Assembly: GCA_937874185.1 (NCBI GenBank)
Contig: CALNAK010000021.1
Location: 1 to 64,000 of the forward strand
DNA: 64,000 bases
Source: an uncultured Lactobacillus sp.
GTDB lineage: Bacteria; Bacillota; Bacilli; Lactobacillales; Lactobacillaceae
Direction: 5' to 3'
The notes beneath the pieces are model-generated. The model was not told where the DNA came from. It saw nothing but the letters and a program-made list of their open reading frames with translations, and ran no database searches. Position 1 is the first letter of the stretch. Every line of letters begins with the position of its first letter. Below are positions 16,420 to 24,511 of the stretch, piece by piece. The position numbers and the translations under genes are program-made.

Positions 16420-17064
16420 TTATTTCTTAATTGTTAAAATGATTGATCTTTCAATTTCTTGAAGATCATGCTCAGTCTCATCAGCATCCCTAGGGGTCAA
16501 AACTCGTTGTGTCTGCAAAAAGTAAAACGCTATTTGTCCAGCCATAACACGAATGAATTGAATTACCTCAATATCATCCCTTAACTCATTAGTCTCTTTT
16601 AATGCTGCCCAAACGTTATCAATAAAGACATTCTTCATCACATTAAGCTTTTCCAGTAACATGTCCTTAATCTTATCATTAATCAAAACTTGTGATATCA
16701 GAATGATAAAGGCATCTTTATTCTGAAGCAAGAATTGATAACGATTATGTACTATGAAATGAACCATTTGTTCCAAACTAGACTTATTAACATTAACTTC
16801 TTTAACAAAATCTTCCACATATATCGGTAAAATATGTTCAATTATCGGTTGGATAATAAACATCAACAAATCATTCTTAGATTTAAAATATTTGAAAATA
16901 GTCGCCTGACTCATTTGTGACTCTTCAGCAATTTGTGCCGTGGAGGTTCCATCATAACCCTGTTTAGAAAATAATTTTACCGCAGCTTTCAAAACTCGCT
17001 TCTTACCATTAGGCATGTCACTGCCGGTTACCCAATCATCTAAATCCTTAAATGCTTTATCCAT
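16420..17064 (-). CDS. TetR/AcrR family repressor of the ABC exporter
   Basis: A 214-residue protein. The N-terminal helix-turn-helix at about 28-66 is GTSTAQIAEESQMSQATIF then KYFKSKNDLL; the C-terminal part is the variable ligand-binding and dimer domain. It is the last gene of an operon (ATPase, permease, regulator), four bases after the permease stop. The 20-bp inverted repeat at 18916-18935 ahead of the operon is its likely binding site, so the operon would be autorepressed. Confidence 0.9.
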   Translation of the reverse strand: MDKAFKDLDDWVTGSDMPNGKKRVLKAAVKLFSKQGYDGTSTAQIAEESQMSQATIFKYFKSKNDLLMFIIQPIIEHILPIYVEDFVKEVNVNKSSLEQMVHFIVHNRYQFLLQNKDAFIILISQVLINDKIKDMLLEKLNVMKNVFIDNVWAALKETNELRDDIEVIQFIRVMAGQIAFYFLQTQRVLTPRDADETEHDLQEIERSIILTIKK

Positions 17065-17068
17065 TATC

Positions 17069-18163
17069 CTAGACCTTTCTATATTTTTTCAATCCGATAA
17101 TATTCAATAACGTTAAAACTACCAAAAATATCAATAATATTAAGATTGACGGTACTATTTTGACGAAGCCATCACCAGACATGACTATTCCTGTTAAAGC
17201 ATCCCCAGCGTATTTCAAAGGCAATATATAGGATATTACTTTAACCCCATTTGCCATCGTATCTAACGGAATGATTCCTGAGAAAAATATCTGAGGAACG
17301 ATGATCAATGGAATAAATTGCATCATTTGAAACTCTGATTTAGCAAATGTCGACATTAAGATACCAAATGCTAAAGCAACCAAGGCTAAGACGAAGTTAA
17401 TTAAAATTACGTAAAGAATGTTTCCAACTACCTCAACTTTTAATGCCCAAATAGTAAATAATACGACAATTAGCGTCTGTACGATTGCTAAGACCCCATA
17501 GCTCAACATGTAACCAAAGACTATTTCTGAACGTTTGACCGGTGTTGCTAGTAAACGATTCAAGGTCCCTGAAGTTCTTTCATTCAATAATGCCATCCCT
17601 GAAATAAGGAAGACAAAGAAGAAGACGAAGAATCCCATTAGTATAGGTACAATTTTATCAAAGAAATTGGTATTACTGTCACCATATAAGTATTTATTAT
17701 GAATTTTTACTTTATGTTGCTTCGTTTGTGGTGCATTTGGCATTTGTGACTGAATCTTTTGTAACGTATCTTTTAACTTATTCGTTGTATTAACGATAAT
17801 AGAGCTCTTTAATGCCATTTTAGTTGCACTAGTCTTACTAGCATCGGTATTAGCATATGTTACATAAAAGTCACTATCCTTATAGTCGATTATCGCATCA
17901 ACTTTCTTATCAGATAATGATTTCTTAGCTTTTGCCTTAGTACTATATGCCTTAGTTGAAACGTGTTTAGTTTTATCGATTGTCTTGACCAAACTGCTTG
18001 AGACATTGACTGTCGCTATTTTAACATCTGTTGACGAATTAACTGAAAAGACCAATTTCATCAAGAATAAAACTAAAATTGGTGCTAGAAATACTAATGC
18101 TAAGGTTCTTTTATCTCTTAATAATTCTTTCCCTACTCGTTTCGCGATTGATAGTGTTCTCAT
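17069..18163 (-). CDS. ABC-2 type transporter permease
   Basis: A 364-residue membrane protein with an N-terminal membrane segment at about 20-38, a large lysine-rich extracellular domain (about 40-170), and five or so C-terminal segments containing LLNERTSGTLNRLLATPVKR, the typical ABC-2 cytoplasmic motif. The layout matches the YhgE/DrrB-like drug or lipid exporters. It overlaps the ATPase gene stop by four bases and works with that ATPase. The substrate is unknown; the neighbouring TetR regulator points to a toxic compound. Confidence 0.9.
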   Translation of the reverse strand: MRTLSIAKRVGKELLRDKRTLALVFLAPILVLFLMKLVFSVNSSTDVKIATVNVSSSLVKTIDKTKHVSTKAYSTKAKAKKSLSDKKVDAIIDYKDSDFYVTYANTDASKTSATKMALKSSIIVNTTNKLKDTLQKIQSQMPNAPQTKQHKVKIHNKYLYGDSNTNFFDKIVPILMGFFVFFFVFLISGMALLNERTSGTLNRLLATPVKRSEIVFGYMLSYGVLAIVQTLIVVLFTIWALKVEVVGNILYVILINFVLALVALAFGILMSTFAKSEFQMMQFIPLIIVPQIFFSGIIPLDTMANGVKVISYILPLKYAGDALTGIVMSGDGFVKIVPSILILLIFLVVLTLLNIIGLKKYRKV

Positions 18164-18885
18164 TTTTGCATTGCCTCTGCTTTCAAAAATACTTCTTCAA
18201 TTGAATCCACTTTATAGCTTTGCTTTAAACTGGCTGGATCATTATAGGCAATAATCTGTCCACCTAGTAGCAAAGCCACTTCATCAGTTAATTCAGCTTC
18301 ATCCATTACGTGAGTCGTAACTAATATTGTCATCCCTTTATCACGCAAATTCTGTAGTTCTGACCAAATTTTTCTTCTCAACGCTGGGTCCACGCCAACT
18401 GTTGGCTCGTCCAAAATTAAAATGTCATTAAATCCTAACAAAGCGATTGCTAATGATAGACGTCGTTTCATCCCTCCAGAATAACCACTAACACGCTTGT
18501 CTAAGTCCTTTGTTAAATCAACGACTTGAGCAATATGTTTAATTTGTTCCGTTGCTGCCGATCCTTTAACGGCTTTCATGTCCGCATAGAACTTTAAGTT
18601 CTCACGTCCTGTCAGTTGTTCATATAATGCATCTGATTGTGCCATGTATCCAATTCGTCCCAAGAGCTTTCGATTGGGCATCGTTTGATTAAAAATTGTC
18701 GTAGAACCAGTGTCCGCCACTTCCATCCCTAGAATAATCTTGATAATAGTCGACTTTCCTGCACCTGAAGGGCCTATTAAACCAATGATTCGACCACGAG
18801 GGATTTTAAAATCAATTTGATTTAAGACCGTCTGTTTACCAAATTTTTTCGTAATATTACGTAAAGAAATTACTGTTTCACTCAT
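18160..18885 (-). CDS. ABC transporter ATP-binding protein
   Basis: A 241-residue ATPase with Walker A GPSGAGKST (about 37-45), Q-loop GYMAQSDALYEQLTGREN, signature YSGGMKRRLS and Walker B LILDEPTVGVDP, then the H-loop VTTHVMDEAE. It powers the ABC-2 permease encoded by the next gene. It is the first gene of the three-gene operon, with an inverted-repeat operator directly upstream. Confidence 0.94.
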   Translation of the reverse strand: MSETVISLRNITKKFGKQTVLNQIDFKIPRGRIIGLIGPSGAGKSTIIKIILGMEVADTGSTTIFNQTMPNRKLLGRIGYMAQSDALYEQLTGRENLKFYADMKAVKGSAATEQIKHIAQVVDLTKDLDKRVSGYSGGMKRRLSLAIALLGFNDILILDEPTVGVDPALRRKIWSELQNLRDKGMTILVTTHVMDEAELTDEVALLLGGQIIAYNDPASLKQSYKVDSIEEVFLKAEAMQK

Positions 18886-18915
18886 AAATTATGCTACCTC
18901 CGCACCGTATATATA

Positions 18916-18935
18916 GTGAGTAAGTGATTACTCAC
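18916..18935. promoter_or_regulatory. TetR-type operator of the ABC exporter operon
   Basis: GTGAGTAAGTGATTACTCAC: perfect 8-bp arms around four bases, 30 bases before the ATPase start. A TATATA box lies just downstream on the minus strand (18910-18915 region), so a bound repressor would block the promoter. Confidence 0.8.
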
Positions 18936-18995
18936 CTATTTGACAAAAACGAGTATATACCTTTTTTTAGCGAAAGTAAAAAGGAAATCTATTTT

Positions 18996-19496
18996 TTATA
19001 GACTTCCTTCCAGCTTTAATAATGAACGTTTCATATCTAGGCCGCCACGATAGCCACCTAAATCGTTATCTTTAGTTAAAACTCGATGACATGGTATTAC
19101 CATTAAAATAGGATTTTTCCCAATTGCTGTACCCACTGCCCTAACTGCCTTAGGTCGTCCAATTGCTGCAGCAATCTTCGTGTAATTAGTCGTTTTACCA
19201 TAAGGTATTTCTACTACTTGTCTCCAAACCTTCTCTTGAAAGGCAGTTCCAGAAATATCGATTGGCAAGGTAAATGCTTGGCGTTGTTTATTTAAGTATT
19301 CCGCAATCTGTATCGCATAATCATTAACCGCCTGTTTATCATCAATCAACTCATCTTGATAAAATTTCTGTAGTTCACTGACATCTCCGTCCTCTGATCC
19401 TACAAAAGCTAACCCTTCAGCAGTAGCTCCTATGATATATGTATGTTGGTTAATCGGAAATTCATGATAATAAATTACTTTTGGCATTTCATCCAC
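18996..19496 (-). CDS. ogt: Methylated-DNA--protein-cysteine methyltransferase
   Basis: A 166-residue O6-alkylguanine-DNA alkyltransferase. The acceptor cysteine sits in IPCHRV near residue 135, followed by GGYRGGLDMKRSLLKLE. The winged-helix part is TTNYTKIAAAIGRPKAVRAV. The N-terminal part is short, as in Ogt rather than Ada. It repairs O6-methylguanine by irreversible transfer to the cysteine. Single-gene unit. Confidence 0.95.
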   Translation of the reverse strand: MDEMPKVIYYHEFPINQHTYIIGATAEGLAFVGSEDGDVSELQKFYQDELIDDKQAVNDYAIQIAEYLNKQRQAFTLPIDISGTAFQEKVWRQVVEIPYGKTTNYTKIAAAIGRPKAVRAVGTAIGKNPILMVIPCHRVLTKDNDLGGYRGGLDMKRSLLKLEGSL

Positions 19497-19827
19497 CTCA
19501 CTTGTCCAGATATTATAACGTAAACCAATTTTTTACAAAGAATTTTAATCGAATACATCCCTAAAATTATTAAATTTCTTGTTTTTTTATTACAATTAGT
19601 TCTACTATTACAATTTTTATTGAAATTTTGTTTCAGTAGTTATACTATATATTAGTGGTTAAGCGCTTACAGGACATTTTCATAAAACGTACACTAAATT
19701 TCCTATAATTGATTTAACGTAGTTTATTTTAGGCGTATTAAGCAATATTAACTGCGACTCTTCATCAATAATATATTTGCATGTCACAGTAATAATTCGC
19801 TAAGCATTTTAAGGAGGAAGTTCAAAT
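19497..19827. other. Upstream region of EIIA(Glc), 331 bases
   Basis: AT-rich leader between divergent ogt and the EIIA gene. The only clear site is the palindrome TAAGCGCTTA at 19660-19669. No small gene or stable RNA was seen. The distance of 157 bases from palindrome to start codon leaves room for a long leader. Confidence 0.5.
19658..19671. promoter_or_regulatory. cre-like site
   Basis: On the minus strand the site reads TGTAAGCGCTTAAC, matching 12 of 14 positions of the CcpA consensus TGWAANCGNTNWCA. It lies upstream of a PTS gene, a common CcpA target. Binding is inferred. Confidence 0.5.
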
Positions 19828-20307
19828 ATGGGATTATTTTCTAGAAAAAAGGTTGATGAATTCGTTTCACCAGCAAATGGTAAATTGATACACTTGGATA
19901 AAGTCAGCGATCCAGTCTTTTCACAAAAATTAATGGGTGACGGTTACGCTGTTACTCCTAGTGACAATGAAATAGTTGCTCCTATCGGTGGAATTATTGG
20001 AACTGTCTTCCCTACAAAACATGCTTTAATGATTACCTCAGCTCATGGCTTGGAAGTAATGCTTCATTTGGGTATCGATACCGTTGAATTGAAGGGTGCT
20101 CCCTTTGAAGTCTTTGTTAAAGAAAACGACAAAGTTAAAGCAGGTCAAAAATTAGCTACTATGGACCTTGAACAAGTTAAAGCTGCTAAGAAAGATACTG
20201 CTGTAATGACGATCATTACTAATTCTGATGCCGTTAAGGAAATGGGCAGCTTTGAGGAACAAGATATTAACGCTGGTGGAAAAGTTTTGGATATCAACGT
20301 TAACTAA
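19828..20307 (+). CDS. PTS glucose-type EIIA protein, stand-alone
   Basis: A 159-residue single-domain EIIA(Glc). FVSPANGKLIHLDKVSDPVF is the family start. The active-site histidines are His65 (TKHAL) and the phosphorylated His80 (LHLGIDTVEL). It passes phosphate from HPr to a glucose/sucrose-class EIIB and may also regulate permeases. No EIIB or EIIC is nearby, so it must serve a transporter encoded elsewhere. AAGGAGGAAG precedes the start. Confidence 0.93.
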   Translation: MGLFSRKKVDEFVSPANGKLIHLDKVSDPVFSQKLMGDGYAVTPSDNEIVAPIGGIIGTVFPTKHALMITSAHGLEVMLHLGIDTVELKGAPFEVFVKENDKVKAGQKLATMDLEQVKAAKKDTAVMTIITNSDAVKEMGSFEEQDINAGGKVLDINVN

Positions 20308-20333
20308 TTTTTATGAATCAGAGAATCTTCTAT

Positions 20334-20374
20334 AATGTCGCACAATTCATCCCTTGAGTTGGCGGCATTTTCTA
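20334..20374 (+). terminator. Terminator of the EIIA gene
   Basis: AATGTCGC (20334-20341) pairs with GCGGCATT (20362-20369) with one G-U, extended by AATTCA/TGAGTT; TTTTCT follows. Confidence 0.6.
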
Positions 20375-20441
20375 TTAGCAAAAATATCATATTTTATTCT
20401 ACATTTAACTAACTGTATAATGTTTAACAGGAGGTCTTAAT

Positions 20442-21269
20442 ATGGTTAAAATACCTTACTTAGCTGGTTTCGATGCTTATCTAAAAACCAGACACATCTC
20501 GCCTAAAGCTCACACTGAATATATGAATTCTCTCAATGACTTTTTTACTTACACAATTCAACACAATACTGACTATAAAATATCCGAAGATATCAAGGAC
20601 GTCCATGAAATGGATGTGCGCTTATTTAAAAATTTTATGTTGGATAACCTCCAACTAAGTCCAAGTACCATCAACAAAGTTATCAGTAACCTCAATGTTT
20701 ACTTTAAATACCTCTTTGGAGTCAAAAAAACGCCCGAAATACCAACTTTAAACATTAATAGTGTAACTGTACCCAAACAGTCAGATTTCCCCACAGCGGT
20801 CTTTTTAAAGCTACCCTACTACCTACAAGCTGACCTAAGTGTTTATACTAGACTACTCATTCTGATAATCTCAAAAGGTTTCAATTATAAAGAAGCTCTG
20901 ATGCCTGACTTCTACAAGAAATTTAATCAATTAGCCTTCAATGATGATGAAGAAAAGTTTTTAAAACTCTACCAAGACTATATCGAACCTTACCGAACTT
21001 ATTGGGATAATAACAACTTATTCTTGAGCAGAAATAAAGGTGCCAATACACCAATTTTAACCGTACCAGCTCTACACCGTGATTTAAAACGTGATAGTGA
21101 TACCACAAATCTCGATTTGGCTCCCAAAAAACTTTATACAACTTTTATATTGCTTGCTTTAAGTACAAACAGTCTATCTGATGATCAACAACGAGCTCTG
21201 GATGCTTTAGACACCGCTTCAGTTTTGTATTACCGTCGTTTAAAACGAGAAACTAACTTTGATATTTAA
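20442..21269 (+). CDS. Tyrosine-recombinase-like protein, catalytic residues apparently lost
   Basis: A 275-residue protein. Residues 1-100 resemble the SAM-like core-binding domain of tyrosine recombinases (YLAGFDAYLKTRHISPKAH, SPSTINKVISNLNVYFKYLF). The C-terminal half has the catalytic-domain outline, but the first arginine motif reads SKGFNYKEAL where GxRxxE is expected, and no HxxR or LGH box is visible. It therefore looks like a non-catalytic relative, perhaps a DNA-binding protein. It is an intact frame after GGAGG, so it is not obviously a pseudogene. Role unknown. Confidence 0.65.
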   Translation: MVKIPYLAGFDAYLKTRHISPKAHTEYMNSLNDFFTYTIQHNTDYKISEDIKDVHEMDVRLFKNFMLDNLQLSPSTINKVISNLNVYFKYLFGVKKTPEIPTLNINSVTVPKQSDFPTAVFLKLPYYLQADLSVYTRLLILIISKGFNYKEALMPDFYKKFNQLAFNDDEEKFLKLYQDYIEPYRTYWDNNNLFLSRNKGANTPILTVPALHRDLKRDSDTTNLDLAPKKLYTTFILLALSTNSLSDDQQRALDALDTASVLYYRRLKRETNFDI

Positions 21270-21277
21270 TAGTACGT

Positions 21278-21310
21278 AAAAAGGCCCGTGAAATATTCAC
21301 GAGTCTTTTA
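21278..21310. terminator. Bidirectional terminator
   Basis: AAAAGGCCCGTGAA pairs with TTCACGAGTCTTTT across four bases, with one mismatch. It lies between convergent genes. Confidence 0.75.
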
Positions 21311-22087
21311 ATTTCCTAAAAAATCATCCCTAGTTAATCCATGTTGTACTTGATGATACTTAACATCTTCAGAATCTTTAATGCTTTCATTATTGGAATT
21401 ATTCTTTTTAGTAATATCCAAAATCAATTTTGCCATATCGTATTCTTTTTCTACAATAATTGCCAAAGAGTAAAAGTTATCTTCATCATCATATAAATCA
21501 TCCATTTTATCGTTGCAAGATAATTTATCATATTCACTATCGTTTACTTTAGGAAATGGCAAACACTGATGTCGATCGTAATAACTAACATATGCTTTAT
21601 CATCTCCATAATTTAAATGTGGGTCCATTTCTAAATTGAAAAATGTATATTTAAAAGTCGCATGACCTCTAAATTCCAAAATACACGAAATAGCTCCATT
21701 GGCTTTCTTTTCTGCACGTTCTTGAACAATAAGATTCTTAATTCGTTTATCCTTACGCAATTGTTCCAACAAAGTCGTTTGAAATTCATTACTCAAATAA
21801 TCATTTTCTGTATTTTCTTTGAGCACACCCTGATATTTATCTCTATCTTTTAGCCAAGCCACTTGATAACCTAATAAATTAGAATATGTTCGACTATAAG
21901 TTTGATCTGCTTTTAGAGCAACCAGAGATCTTTTAAACTCAATCGGAAGGTCGCCAATCAATTTATTATCGGCTATCCATTGAGTAATTTCGTCTTTAGT
22001 AAAAGGATTTAACTTGTCAGCGACTTCTGTAACGTTGCTGTGTAAATCATTTTCGATAAATCTTTGAAGTGGATGTTTTACTGTCAT
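21308..22087 (-). CDS. Hypothetical protein, 259 residues
   Basis: Not recognised. A soluble protein without signal peptide; the N-terminal third is helical and charged, the middle has beta character (ISCILEFRGHATFKYTFFNL), and an acidic stretch near residue 195 (DKMDDLYDDEDNF) precedes a hydrophobic strand. The C-terminal tail (KKNNSNNESIKDSED) is low complexity. It is convergent with the recombinase-like gene; no partner is obvious. Confidence 0.6.
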   Translation of the reverse strand: MTVKHPLQRFIENDLHSNVTEVADKLNPFTKDEITQWIADNKLIGDLPIEFKRSLVALKADQTYSRTYSNLLGYQVAWLKDRDKYQGVLKENTENDYLSNEFQTTLLEQLRKDKRIKNLIVQERAEKKANGAISCILEFRGHATFKYTFFNLEMDPHLNYGDDKAYVSYYDRHQCLPFPKVNDSEYDKLSCNDKMDDLYDDEDNFYSLAIIVEKEYDMAKLILDITKKNNSNNESIKDSEDVKYHQVQHGLTRDDFLGN

Positions 22088-22334
22088 AATTAACCTCCCC
22101 CAATCTAGATACCTATTCCACTTCAGAGGATAGATATCCTATTCAGTTTTATAATAACACGTGATTTATATTTTTGTATTCCAATTTTAAAATATATCAT
22201 GGCGTTTGATTATTTTTATTAAAAGTCGCTAGTAAGACACTGTTTGGCTCTTATTGTATACTAGTAATCGAGCCAAATATTTTCTTAAAGTAGATTAATT
22301 AAATGAAGAATCTTCAGAGTGGAGAATAACAAAT

Positions 22335-22904
22335 ATGAAAAATATTGCAGTTTATTGTGGGGCATCTACTGGAACCGATAAATCCTATCAAGTTGGAGCA
22401 AATAAACTTGGGAAATGGATTGTTCAAAATAATTACGGTTTAACTTATGGTGGTGGCAGCTATGGTTTAATGGGAACTATTGCTGACAGTGTTTTAGAAA
22501 ATGGTGGCTCAGTTCACGGAATTATTACTCAAAAACTTTTTGATCGTAAACTAGCTCACACGGGGTTATCCAAATTGGATATCTTACCGACAATGAATCA
22601 AAGAAAAGAGGCCATGTTAAATGATTCTGTAGCCTGCATTGCCCTTCCCGGTGGTCCAGGAACTTTGGAAGAAATGTCAGAAGCCTTCTCCTGGACGATT
22701 ATTGGCGAAATCGAACAGCCTTGTATCTTTTATAATATCAATCACTATTATGACGAATTGGAAAGTTTCTTTGATTCAATGACCGAGAAAAAATTTCTTG
22801 ACCCAAAGGCTCGTCAAACACTACTCTTTAGCGATTCTTTAGATGAAATCGGTCAATTTATTACGTCCTATACTCCTCCAAAATTGCGTAAATATACTAA
22901 ATAA
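22335..22904 (+). CDS. LOG family (Rossmann-fold nucleotide hydrolase)
   Basis: A 189-residue protein of the LOG/TIGR00730 family. GGGSYGLMG (about 40-48) and PGGPGTLEEM (about 105-114) are the substrate-binding and catalytic motifs; Arg and Glu in these segments perform phosphoribohydrolysis. Bacterial members cleave nucleoside 5'-monophosphates such as AMP to base and ribose 5-phosphate. The physiological role in lactobacilli is unclear. Single-gene unit ending in a shared terminator. Confidence 0.9.
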   Translation: MKNIAVYCGASTGTDKSYQVGANKLGKWIVQNNYGLTYGGGSYGLMGTIADSVLENGGSVHGIITQKLFDRKLAHTGLSKLDILPTMNQRKEAMLNDSVACIALPGGPGTLEEMSEAFSWTIIGEIEQPCIFYNINHYYDELESFFDSMTEKKFLDPKARQTLLFSDSLDEIGQFITSYTPPKLRKYTK

Positions 22905-23107
22905 GAATGAGCAAATTATTTAACTACTGAATCTAATGGAACTATATTGGTCTTGTCAGATAGAGGAAACTATCTGATAAATATACTCCTTAGATATACA
23001 TTACAAATATAATTTTCTCATTAATACTACGTAAATAAATATCCTCCCAATTTTGTATGAATAAGATACAAATTCAATTAAATTTTTATAAACTCTCTGA
23101 TATAAAT

Positions 23108-23146
23108 AAAAACACGTCGAATTAATTTTCGACGTGTTTTCTTTTA
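23108..23146. terminator. Bidirectional terminator
   Basis: AAAACACGTCGAA and TTCGACGTGTTTT form a perfect 13-bp stem around a six-base loop, between the convergent LOG and GlcU-type genes. Confidence 0.88.
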
Positions 23147-23153
23147 TATATGA

Positions 23154-24047
23154 TTATAGAAGTGTTGTAACACTACCAGCAATGACAACTAAGACCAATC
23201 CTGATAAGATGAATACCATTTCCTTTTTCGTCTTTCTTTCATGAAGAATGTAGATACCACCTAAAGTAGCAATGATAACGTTCATTTGTGAAAGAATAAA
23301 ACCAGTAGCTAAACCATTAACTGAAGGTCTAGCTGAAATTAAGTAAGTCAAAGCCGCAAAGGCAAAGAACAATCCACTAATGATATTAGTATAAGAACTC
23401 TTTGTTTTAAACGGTTTCGATGCTCGATTCTGTTTAGTAGCAAAAGCAAAGATAGTTGCTACAACTGCCATACCTAAAGCTTGTGGTAGGAAGGCTTCAA
23501 ATCCATCCATACTCTTAAATGCTTGAGGAAAGGCTGAATAACCAAGATAACCAACTTCAGCGAAAGCTACCAAGATTACACCCTTAACGGCGTTCATTCC
23601 ACCGTCTGCCTTAGGCAACTTCTTCTCACTAAATGTTGTTAACCATACACCGAAGATAATTAGGATAATGGCTGAAAAACCAATAACCTTAGCACTACCT
23701 TTGGCCCATTCACCAAGAACAAAGACACTCCATAATGAAGCTCCAACTAATTGGAACCCAGTTGAGATTGGCATTGTTCTAGAAACACCCATTTCGGAAA
23801 AGGCATAAAATACCAAGATCTGACCTAATGACCAACATGCACCAGATAAGAAAGTATATAGAAATTGTTTTCCACCTAACATTGGTGTCTGACGTACTAA
23901 TGCGACTATTACCGCAAAAATTAATGTACCATATGTTGCTCCAAGGATTTGATTAACTGGTTTCCCACCGAACTTACCAGTAAGGATAGGAAATAGTCCC
24001 CATCCGATCATTGGCATAAGGCCAATTAATAGATTCATTGCATTCAT
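23154..24047 (-). CDS. GlcU/RbsU-family sugar uptake protein
   Basis: A 297-residue protein with about ten membrane segments, of the GRP/DMT family (glucose/ribose uptake proteins such as GlcU and RbsU). The repeated ends (LIGLMPMIGWGLFPILTGKF, and FILSQMNVIIATLGGIYILHE near the C-terminus) are typical. It probably brings in a sugar, such as ribose or glucose, with protons. No sugar kinase is adjacent. Substrate is a family-level guess. Confidence 0.88.
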   Translation of the reverse strand: MNAMNLLIGLMPMIGWGLFPILTGKFGGKPVNQILGATYGTLIFAVIVALVRQTPMLGGKQFLYTFLSGACWSLGQILVFYAFSEMGVSRTMPISTGFQLVGASLWSVFVLGEWAKGSAKVIGFSAIILIIFGVWLTTFSEKKLPKADGGMNAVKGVILVAFAEVGYLGYSAFPQAFKSMDGFEAFLPQALGMAVVATIFAFATKQNRASKPFKTKSSYTNIISGLFFAFAALTYLISARPSVNGLATGFILSQMNVIIATLGGIYILHERKTKKEMVFILSGLVLVVIAGSVTTLL

Positions 24048-24369
24048 TAATAAAACTCCCTCTTAAAAAATAAGACTAATATTTCATTCTCTTAGCGAAC
24101 TACGGGTACAAAAGTACCAAAACACTAGGAATGTCTCAAAATAGTATCCAAATAAGTGAACTAACCACTTTGATCCATTCCAAACCAATACTTTATCCAT
24201 TCTCGCACAAGAAACAATATTACTTAATTTCCAATTCATATTAACAAACGTTTCAGATATTAGATATAAAATTTCAGTGAATTTACAGACAATTTACAAA
24301 GCGATGGTTGTTCAAGACAATGAAGCAATTAGACAAGTAATTATCTAGTTTTCCATTAGCAACCCACAT

Positions 24370-24402
24370 AAAAAACTGCCAGATAATTATCCAGCAGTTT
24401 CA
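24370..24402 (-). terminator. Terminator of ppaC
   Basis: On the minus strand AAACTGC pairs with GCAGTTT, with the inner palindrome GATAATTATC, then six T. It lies about 110 bases after the stop, giving ppaC an unusually long 3' end. Confidence 0.78.
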
Positions 24403-24427
24403 GGATGTAGATATTATAACAGAAAAG

Positions 24428-24441
24428 TGAAAGTGTTTTCA
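24428..24441. promoter_or_regulatory. cre-like site, copy 1
   Basis: TGAAAGTGTTTTCA matches the CcpA consensus except for TG in place of the central CG. It is part of a 17-bp exact repeat with the copy at 24487-24500. Confidence 0.45.
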
Positions 24442-24486
24442 AGAAAACGAATCCATTTTTCTATAATTATTTATTTATTTCATAAG

Positions 24487-24500
24487 TGAAAGTGTTTTCA
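24487..24500. promoter_or_regulatory. cre-like site, copy 2
   Basis: Identical TGAAAGTGTTTTCA, 59 bp from copy 1 and 11 bases past the ppaC stop codon. The position is downstream of ppaC rather than at a promoter, so its target is unclear. Confidence 0.42.
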
Positions 24501-24511
24501 TAAATTATATA

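Larger units (their letters stand above)
24048..24511. other. Intergenic region, 464 bases, with two cre-like repeats and a possible gene remnant
   Basis: Lies between ppaC (ending) and the GlcU-type gene (starting), both on the minus strand. It contains the ppaC terminator at 24370-24402 and two identical 17-bp repeats at 24425-24441 and 24484-24500. On the plus strand, a 37-codon frame from ATG 24131 and an overlapping stop-free frame to a TAG near 24350 may be remains of a broken gene. Confidence 0.5.

Noticed and set aside
22956..22977. Hairpin TCAGATA/TATCTGA after the LOG gene
   Set aside because: No T run follows; the stronger shared terminator at 23108-23146 is the better stop.
24241..24256. 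AACAAACGTTTCAGA as a third cre-like site
   Set aside because: Spacing around the central CG is one base short of the consensus.
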